Positions 58,282-64,000 of a stretch of 64,000 nt of DNA are shown one piece after another. This DNA comes from CBDDFS01 sp965227255 (GTDB lineage: Bacteria; Bacteroidota; Bacteroidia; Flavobacteriales_E; Vicingaceae). Position numbers and translations under genes: made by a program. The stretch spans positions 1 to 64,000 of the forward strand of contig CBDDFS010000003.1 of the NCBI GenBank assembly GCA_965227255.1, read 5' to 3'. Positions within the stretch are counted from its first letter, which is position 1. The number at the start of each line of letters is the position of its first letter. A model generated the notes under the pieces. The model ran no database searches. It was not told where the DNA came from and saw nothing but the letters and a program-made list of their open reading frames with translations.

Positions 58282-61200
58282 ATGTATCTGATTTTTGACA
58301 CCGAAACGACCGGTTTACCTAAGAATTATAATGCGCCGTTAACGGACTTTGATAACTGGCCTCGAATGGTTCAGTTGGCCTGGCAGTTGCATGATGAGAA
58401 TGGGGAATTGATCAGTGTTGAGAACTACATTGTAAAACCAGATGGATACGAAATTCCTTTCAATGCTTCCAAGATCCATGGTATCACTACAGAAAGAGCT
58501 GAGAAACAAGGCCTTGATCTTAAGGAGGTGCTCGATAAGTTTTCAGGAGACCTGGAGAAATGTCAATTCGTTGCCGGACATAACATATCCTTCGATCTTG
58601 CCATTGTTGGATGTGAATATCTGCGTTGCGAACTTGAGAATAAACTCGAAGGCATCAAGGATCTTGACACCAAAGATGCAGGTACGGAATATTGCGCCAT
58701 CCCCGGTGGTAAAGGAGGCGGATATAAATGGCCACGATTGGATGAACTGCATAAAAAGCTTTTCGATGAAGGCTTTGATGAAGCCCATAACGCCGCTGCC
58801 GATGTTGAGGCGACAACACGCTCCTTCCTTGAAATGATCCGTCTGGGCCTGATCGGTCCCAAAGAAACAGGTCTTGACCCCTCCTACTTTGAGGAATTCA
58901 AAGAAAAGAACCCAAAGCCATTTAAGGCTATAGGATTGAATGTTCAGCCTTATGATCCGGGAGAACTGGAAGAAAGTCAGGAGTCCGAAGAAAAAGGTCA
59001 AAGGTCAGAAGAGACATCACCAAATAACCAAATAACCGAATCACCAGACAATACTCAGGAATCTGGAATCAGGAATCAGGAATCTGAAATCTCAGAAGCT
59101 TTGTCTTCTGAGTATGTCTCCCTACACAACCATACCCAATTCTCAATTCTTCAGGCTACTTGTGAGGTAAACAATCTGATCGATAAAGCCAAAGAATTTG
59201 GTATGAAGGCCCTTGCTATCACCGACAAGGGAAACATGTTCGGTGCATTCAAATTCCAGCAGGCAGCGAGTAAGGCAGAGATCAAACCCATCATTGGTTG
59301 CGAATTTTACGTTTGTGACGACCATACAAATAAGAGCGTTAAAGATGACGGAAACATGCTGGTTCTGCTTGCAAAGAATCAGAATGGATACCGCAACCTC
59401 TGTAAAATGAGCGCCATTTCTTTCCTCGACGGTTTCTACTATGTTCCGAGGATTGATAAAGATGTTTTATTGGAGTACAAAGAGGATCTCATTGCCTTAA
59501 GTGGCGGACTGAGAGGTGAACCTTCAAGGCTTCTATTGAATCACGGTGAAAAAAGAGCTGAAGAGTCAATTTTGTGGTACAAGGAACACTTCGGGCAAGA
59601 TTACTATCTGGAACTTCTTCGCCATGGTGTTGAAGAAGAAGATGTTTCGAATGAATTTTTTATTCGAATGTCACAAAAACATGACGTGAAAGTCATAGCT
59701 CAGAACAACGTATTTTACGTAACTCCTGACGACGCAAAGGCTCATGATATTCTGCTGTGTGTCAAGGATAATGCCAAACAGAGCACGCCCATAGGTAAAG
59801 GACGGGACAAGAGATATGGCTTTCCAAATAATGAATTCTCTTTTAAGTCACCTGCCGAGATGTCGGAGCTTTTCAAGGATATCCCGGAGAGCATCAGCAA
59901 CATCACAGAGATTGTTGACAAGGTTGAAGAATATCAATTGAAAAGAGATGTTCTGCTTCCTGCCTTTGAAATTCCGGATGAATTTGAAACGGAAGATGAT
60001 TATCTGAAGCATTTGACCTACGAAGGTGCAAAGCAACGATATGAGGAAATCACTCCTGAGATCAAGGAAAGACTTGATTTTGAGCTGGAAACGATCAAGA
60101 ATACCGGTTATCCCGGTTACTTCCTGATCGTGCAGGATTTCACCTCTGAAGCGCGAAAAATGGGCGTAAGTGTGGGGCCCGGCCGGGGGTCGGCAGCCGG
60201 GTCGGCTGTGGCTTATTGCATTGGAATCACAAATGTTGACCCCATCAAGTATGACCTGCTTTTCGAGCGTTTTCTCAATCCCGACAGGATATCCCTTCCT
60301 GATATTGATATTGACTTCGATGATGAAGGACGAGGAAAGGTCATTGACTTCGTTGTGGAGAAATACGGCAAGAATCAGGTGGCTCAGATCATCACCTATG
60401 GATCCATGGCTGCCAAATCAGCGCTTCGGGATACGGCTAGAGTACTTGAGCTTCCGTTAAGCGAAGCCGATCAATTAGCCAAGATGATGCCAGATACCAA
60501 ACTGAAGAAAATGTTTGGTATGGAAGACAAGGCGTTGAAAGAAAAACTGGGTGCTGAGCAGTTCGAAAGAGCTCAGCAAATGAAAGAAATTGCGAAAGGT
60601 AACGACCTGCAGGCCAATACGATAAATCAAGCTACCGTACTTGAAGGTTCACTTAGAAATACAGGCACGCATGCTTGTGGTGTGATCATCACTCCGACGG
60701 ATATGACGGAACTGATTCCGGTGGCCTCGGCCAAAGATGCCGACCTGATGGTTACTCAATATGACAACAGTGTCATTGAATCGGCAGGGATGCTGAAAAT
60801 GGACTTCCTGGGACTTAAAACCCTATCCATTATCAATCATGCTATTCGTCTCATTAAAGAAAAACACGGTGTTGAAATTGATGTAGATGAGATTCCTTTG
60901 GATGACACCAAGACCTACGAGCTATACCAACGGGGTGAAACGAACGGAACCTTCCAGTTTGAGTCGCCTGGTATGCAGAAGCATCTGAAGGCGCTTAAAC
61001 CTGATAAATTCGCCGATCTAATTGCCATGAATGCCTTGTACAGGCCAGGACCAATGGAGTATATTCCAAACTTCATTGCAAGAAAACAAGGTCGTGAGGA
61101 GATCACTTACGATATCGATGATATGGAGGAATACCTGGCAGAAACCTATGGTATTACTGTGTATCAGGAGCAGGTGATGCTATTATCCCAAAAGTTGGCA

Positions 61201-62607
61201 GGTTTTACCAAGGGTGAAGCTGACGTTCTGCGAAAGGCCATGGGTAAGAAGATCTTCGCCCTACTGGATCAACTCAAGCCTAAGTTTCTTGAAGGGTGTG
61301 AGAAGAACGGTCATGACAAAGTGGTTGCCGAGAAGGTCTGGAAAGACTGGGAAGCCTTTGCCGCCTATGCCTTCAATAAATCGCATTCTACTTGCTACAG
61401 CGTCATTGCATTCCATACTGCTTACCTTAAAGCTAACTATCCGGCTGAATACATGGCCTCTGTGTTGACCAACAACATGAATGATATTAGCAAAGTGGCT
61501 TTCTTTATGGAAGAATGTAAGCGACTGAATATTCCCGTATTGAGTCCGGATGTAAATGAAAGTCATATTCACTTTACAGTGAACAATGAGGGAGCAATTC
61601 GTTTCGGGTTAGGGGCTGTAAAAGGAGTTGGTGAAGCGGCTGTTGAAATCATGATTCAGGAAAGAAATCAAGGCGGAGCCTTTACTTCACTCTTTGATCT
61701 GGTGCAGAGAGTAGATCTTCGTTCGGTGAATAAAAGGACGCTGGAAAGTTTGGCCATGGCCGGTGCTTTTGATGGTTTCGATAATGCACACAGGGCACAG
61801 TACTTTGCGACCGACGAACTGGGCAGAACGGGCATTGAATTGGCAGTCAAGTTTGCAAATGCTGTCAAACAGTCAGAGAATTCCAGCCAAATAAACATGT
61901 TTGGAGAGGAAAGCAGTTACGAAGTGACAGAACCTGAATTGCCCAAAACAGAAGAATGGGGTACCATGGAATTTCTTTCCAAAGAAAAAGAAGTTGTTGG
62001 TGTATATATTTCAGGGCACCCGCTAGATGACTATAGATTGGAGATAGAGAATTTCACCAATGCCAATCTGACCTTCCTGAATCAGGTCGACTATTTCAAA
62101 GGAAGGGAGATGAAGTTTGCAGCCACAGTCACAGGATCCAGGCATGGAATGACAAAAAGAGGAAAACCATTTGGAGTGCTTACACTCGAGGATTACTCAG
62201 AGAGTCAGGAGATTTTCCTATTTGGAGAAGACTATGTTAATTTCAAGAACTACATGGTCGTGGGCTGGCATTTGTATGTTCATGGCAAAGTGATGGAGCA
62301 TAAATTCAAGGAAAATGAATGGGAATTCAAGATTGCCAAAATCGAGTTACTCAGTGACCTTAGAGACAAAATGGCACGAAGCATTACCTTAAATGTTCCA
62401 GAAACCACTGTAAATGAAGATTTTGTGCAGAAAATTGGTGAGATCAGTGACAAACATAAAGGCAAGGTTCAGCTTGTGTTGAAGCTCCTCGATAAAAAGG
62501 AGAAACAAGTGGTGGAACTGCGCTCCAGAAGCAAGAAAGTGAATATAACAGATGAATTCCTTGAGGAATTATCAGGACTTAAGGAAGTCAATTATACAAT
62601 CAATTAA
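58282..62607 (+). CDS. dnaE: DNA polymerase III alpha subunit with fused N-terminal 3'-5' exonuclease
   Basis: This 1,441-residue replicase joins proofreading and synthesis. Residues 1-190 are a DEDDh exonuclease (FDTETTG, HNISFDL, HNAAADVEAT). A polar linker (about 230-275) leads to the PHP domain (YVSLHNHTQFSIL, ALAITDKGNMFGAF) at ~277. The polymerase core has GPGRGSAAGSAVAYC and the catalytic DIDID in PDIDIDFDDEGRG (~672). Finger/beta-binding sections and an OB domain (FGVLTLEDYSESQEIFLFG) follow. The exonuclease fusion is known in Bacteroidota. The linker DNA is repeat-like (see 58969). Confidence 0.96.
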   Translation: MYLIFDTETTGLPKNYNAPLTDFDNWPRMVQLAWQLHDENGELISVENYIVKPDGYEIPFNASKIHGITTERAEKQGLDLKEVLDKFSGDLEKCQFVAGHNISFDLAIVGCEYLRCELENKLEGIKDLDTKDAGTEYCAIPGGKGGGYKWPRLDELHKKLFDEGFDEAHNAAADVEATTRSFLEMIRLGLIGPKETGLDPSYFEEFKEKNPKPFKAIGLNVQPYDPGELEESQESEEKGQRSEETSPNNQITESPDNTQESGIRNQESEISEALSSEYVSLHNHTQFSILQATCEVNNLIDKAKEFGMKALAITDKGNMFGAFKFQQAASKAEIKPIIGCEFYVCDDHTNKSVKDDGNMLVLLAKNQNGYRNLCKMSAISFLDGFYYVPRIDKDVLLEYKEDLIALSGGLRGEPSRLLLNHGEKRAEESILWYKEHFGQDYYLELLRHGVEEEDVSNEFFIRMSQKHDVKVIAQNNVFYVTPDDAKAHDILLCVKDNAKQSTPIGKGRDKRYGFPNNEFSFKSPAEMSELFKDIPESISNITEIVDKVEEYQLKRDVLLPAFEIPDEFETEDDYLKHLTYEGAKQRYEEITPEIKERLDFELETIKNTGYPGYFLIVQDFTSEARKMGVSVGPGRGSAAGSAVAYCIGITNVDPIKYDLLFERFLNPDRISLPDIDIDFDDEGRGKVIDFVVEKYGKNQVAQIITYGSMAAKSALRDTARVLELPLSEADQLAKMMPDTKLKKMFGMEDKALKEKLGAEQFERAQQMKEIAKGNDLQANTINQATVLEGSLRNTGTHACGVIITPTDMTELIPVASAKDADLMVTQYDNSVIESAGMLKMDFLGLKTLSIINHAIRLIKEKHGVEIDVDEIPLDDTKTYELYQRGETNGTFQFESPGMQKHLKALKPDKFADLIAMNALYRPGPMEYIPNFIARKQGREEITYDIDDMEEYLAETYGITVYQEQVMLLSQKLAGFTKGEADVLRKAMGKKIFALLDQLKPKFLEGCEKNGHDKVVAEKVWKDWEAFAAYAFNKSHSTCYSVIAFHTAYLKANYPAEYMASVLTNNMNDISKVAFFMEECKRLNIPVLSPDVNESHIHFTVNNEGAIRFGLGAVKGVGEAAVEIMIQERNQGGAFTSLFDLVQRVDLRSVNKRTLESLAMAGAFDGFDNAHRAQYFATDELGRTGIELAVKFANAVKQSENSSQINMFGEESSYEVTEPELPKTEEWGTMEFLSKEKEVVGVYISGHPLDDYRLEIENFTNANLTFLNQVDYFKGREMKFAATVTGSRHGMTKRGKPFGVLTLEDYSESQEIFLFGEDYVNFKNYMVVGWHLYVHGKVMEHKFKENEWEFKIAKIELLSDLRDKMARSITLNVPETTVNEDFVQKIGEISDKHKGKVQLVLKLLDKKEKQVVELRSRSKKVNITDEFLEELSGLKEVNYTIN
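58969..59100 (+). repeat. In-frame low-complexity insert between the exonuclease and PHP domains of dnaE
   Basis: This stretch has short direct repeats (AAGGTCAAAGGTCAGAA, CCAAATAACCAAATAACC, GGAATCAGGAATCAGGAATC) in frame. It encodes a Ser/Glu/Gln/Asn-rich linker. The style matches intergenic filler rather than neighbouring coding sequence. Confidence 0.6.
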
Positions 62608-62652
62608 CAAAGGCTGTGGATATCTAAAATTCTATGGCACGCAATTTGATAC

Positions 62653-62660
62653 TATTTTTG
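62653..62660 (+). promoter_or_regulatory. -7 box of the thioredoxin gene
   Basis: TATTTTTG matches TAnnTTTG and lies 23 bases before the ATG at 62684. A -33 TTG at the right distance was not found. Confidence 0.5.
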
Positions 62661-62683
62661 TAGACAAATAATTTATTAGACAA

Positions 62684-63001
62684 ATGGCTATTGAACTGAC
62701 AGACGCGAACTTCGAAGAAGTTGTATTAAAATCAGATAAACCTGTTTTGGTTGATTTCTGGGCAGAATGGTGCGGACCATGTAGAATGGTTGGTCCCATC
62801 GTTGAAGAATTGCACGGTGACTATGAGGGAAAGGCAGTTGTAGGCAAAGTAGATGTGGATAACAATCCTGGTATTTCAATGCAGTTTGGTATCCGAAACA
62901 TTCCTACCATCCTCTTCTTCAAGGACGGACAGGTTGCAGACAAGCAAGTTGGTGCTGTTCCTAAGAACACATTGGCAGCTAAGATTGACAATCTGCTCTA
63001 A
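62684..63001 (+). CDS. trxA: Thioredoxin
   Basis: The 105-residue cytoplasmic protein reduces disulfides in target proteins. It has the thioredoxin fold with the active site WCGPC (Cys30, Cys33), preceded by VLVDFWAE and followed by the cis-Pro region (IRNIPTILFFKDGQ). Length is standard. It has its own -7 box (62653) and terminator (63028), so it is a single-gene unit. Confidence 0.97.
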   Translation: MAIELTDANFEEVVLKSDKPVLVDFWAEWCGPCRMVGPIVEELHGDYEGKAVVGKVDVDNNPGISMQFGIRNIPTILFFKDGQVADKQVGAVPKNTLAAKIDNLL

Positions 63002-63027
63002 GAGCAAATAACTTTTCGATCATAAAG

Positions 63028-63053
63028 AACCCTCTTGCGATAGCTTGAGGGTT
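63028..63053 (+). terminator. Rho-independent terminator of trxA
   Basis: AACCCTC and GAGGGTT form a 7-bp stem with a 12-base loop, followed by a run of T. It lies 27 bases past the trxA stop. Confidence 0.8.
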
Positions 63054-63071
63054 TTTTGATGTTTATTAATT

Positions 63072-63143
63072 GGATGATGGGATGATGGGATGATGGGATG
63101 ATGGGATGATGGGATGATGGGATGATGGGATGATGGGATGATG
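63072..63143. repeat. GGATGATG minisatellite, nine perfect copies
   Basis: The 8-bp unit GGATGATG is repeated nine times without a change and then decays. It is not in a gene and lies between the trxA terminator and the DUF58 gene end. No spacers are present, so it is not a CRISPR array. Confidence 0.95.
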
Positions 63144-63202
63144 AGATGATAGTAGAATGACATCCGAATTCCAAATTCAGTCTTCGATTATCCGAATTCT
63201 TT

Positions 63203-64000
63203 TTACGGCATTTTTTGTCGCTTAACCAGATAGGGATACAGAATCTGATGAAAACCCTGCTTTACATTGGCAGGAACAAAATCGATGCCAAAGTGAAGAC
63301 ATTCCAGTTTGATATCCTCAAAATACTTCTTGGCCCTTTCCTTATAGGCCTCTTTTACCTCGGAAGGATTCAGTTTCATCTCCTCCCCGCTTTCGATATC
63401 TACAAATCGATAGGGTCTATTGTCGAAATCAAAATCGACCTCTGTATCTTTGTCATGCACATGAAATAGAATCACTTCATGTTTGTTGTGTTTCAGGTGT
63501 CTCAAGGCAGAGAATATCTCTTCCTTTTTCTCTTTATGGTCGATCATGTCAGAGAAAATTATCACCAGTGATCTCTTATGAACTCTCTCGGCGATATCGT
63601 GCAGACATGAGGCAACAAAAGATTGATTATTCTCGGATTTCTCCTGACTCAACAGATCTCCTAAGTCCTGTAGAATGACTTTTCGCTGAACCTGGCTCGA
63701 TTTGGCCTTGTAGAACTTATCTACCTTATCAGAAAAAAGACTCAATCCAATGGCATCTCTCTGCTTGCGCATCAATTCCATGATGGCCGCCGCGGCGTAA
63801 ATACTAAATCCAATCTTATTCAGATCGTCTTTTTTATTGGGATAATACATGGAAGAACTGTGGTCGATGACAAGCTGGCAACGTAAGTTCGTTTCTTCCT
63901 CATAATTTTTAATGAAGAGCTTTTCCGTCCTGGCAAATAGTTTCCAGTCGATATGTCGTGTCGATTCTCCGGTATTGTAAAGCCTGTGCTCGGCAAACTC
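63203..64000 (-). CDS. DUF58 domain protein, C-terminal part (runs off right edge)
   Basis: The minus-strand frame is open from the window edge to the stop at 63203, giving 266 visible residues. It begins with the family mark RLYNTGESTRHIDWKLFART, then CQLVIDHSSSM (MIDAS-like DHSSS) and SLVIIFSDMIDH, all as in DUF58/von Willebrand A-like proteins. These are usually encoded beside MoxR ATPases and Bat proteins, so a MoxR gene may lie just outside the window. An internal ATG at 63850 would cut the domain and is not the start. Confidence 0.9.
   Translation of the reverse strand, partial: EFAEHRLYNTGESTRHIDWKLFARTEKLFIKNYEEETNLRCQLVIDHSSSMYYPNKKDDLNKIGFSIYAAAAIMELMRKQRDAIGLSLFSDKVDKFYKAKSSQVQRKVILQDLGDLLSQEKSENNQSFVASCLHDIAERVHKRSLVIIFSDMIDHKEKKEEIFSALRHLKHNKHEVILFHVHDKDTEVDFDFDNRPYRFVDIESGEEMKLNPSEVKEAYKERAKKYFEDIKLECLHFGIDFVPANVKQGFHQILYPYLVKRQKMP

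Noticed and set aside
58543..59001. Minus-strand 152-residue frame in dnaE
   Set aside because: It is antisense to conserved exonuclease coding sequence and has no family resemblance.
63072..63143. GGATGATG array as a CRISPR or origin iteron cluster
   Set aside because: Units are contiguous without spacers, and no dnaA-box-like or replication genes lie beside it apart from dnaE, which does not mark origins.
63203..63850. DUF58 gene starting at the ATG at 63850
   Set aside because: The frame continues to the window edge with the conserved RLYNTGESTRHIDWK motif, so the gene is larger and partial here.

Overview
The window is a gene-dense stretch of a Bacteroidota chromosome, most likely from a gliding or T9SS-bearing flavobacterial or cytophagal lineage. 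The evidence is: C-terminal sorting domains of the type IX secretion system (T9SS) on several proteins, a giant SprB-repeat adhesin next to a PorP/SprF gene, a short primary sigma factor, DNA polymerase III alpha with a fused N-terminal exonuclease, an S46 dipeptidyl-peptidase, and repeated TAnnTTTG -7 promoter boxes with almost no Shine-Dalgarno sequences. No tRNA, rRNA, IS element, prophage or CRISPR array was seen.

Layout. 1-4.2 kb (minus strand): a partial secreted protein, a cyclophilin gene broken by four single-base frame changes, the primary sigma factor with a terminator, and an S46 peptidase. 4.3-10.5 kb (plus): a four-gene, 4-nt-overlapping operon of a BatA/VWA membrane protein, a dihydroorotase-like protein with a degraded metal site, a secreted PIG-L/LmbE deacetylase and a DUF6702-like protein. 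10.5-12.2 kb: a BlaI/BlaR1-type repressor and sensor pair with three evenly spaced palindromes, divergent from an M1 aminopeptidase (to 14.6 kb). 14.6-17.7 kb: three related small lipoproteins, a membrane protein, a SCO1-like protein and a small basic lipoprotein.

17.7-31.4 kb is the most interesting part. It is a vitamin B12 uptake locus: a cobalamin riboswitch, btuB-type TonB receptor, BtuG-like surface propeller lipoprotein, then (after a terminator or attenuator) a small carboxypeptidase-regulatory-domain protein and a protein of about 2,050 residues with about 24 TPR-like repeats. The giant gene overlaps btuF, which is followed by btuC and btuD. A third relative of the giant's N-terminus lies divergently beyond the riboswitch. 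I know of no B12 transport component of this kind.

31.4-37.7 kb (minus): HMG-CoA lyase with a displaced 3' end, two exported proteins, dihydroorotate dehydrogenase, a small XRE regulator with paired palindromes, a lipoprotein and a T9SS-exported M28 peptidase. 37.9-46.6 kb (plus): the adhesin operon (13 SprB repeats, PKD domains, gliding-type C-terminus), a TPR/PD40 protein, PorP/SprF and a regulatory-domain protein. 46.7-52.9 kb: an SGNH hydrolase, an alpha/beta hydrolase, a T9SS-exported BNR/VPS10-like protein and TsaD. 53-64 kb: TamB, a small exported protein, DnaE with exonuclease, thioredoxin, a GATGATGG minisatellite and a DUF58 protein that runs off the right edge.
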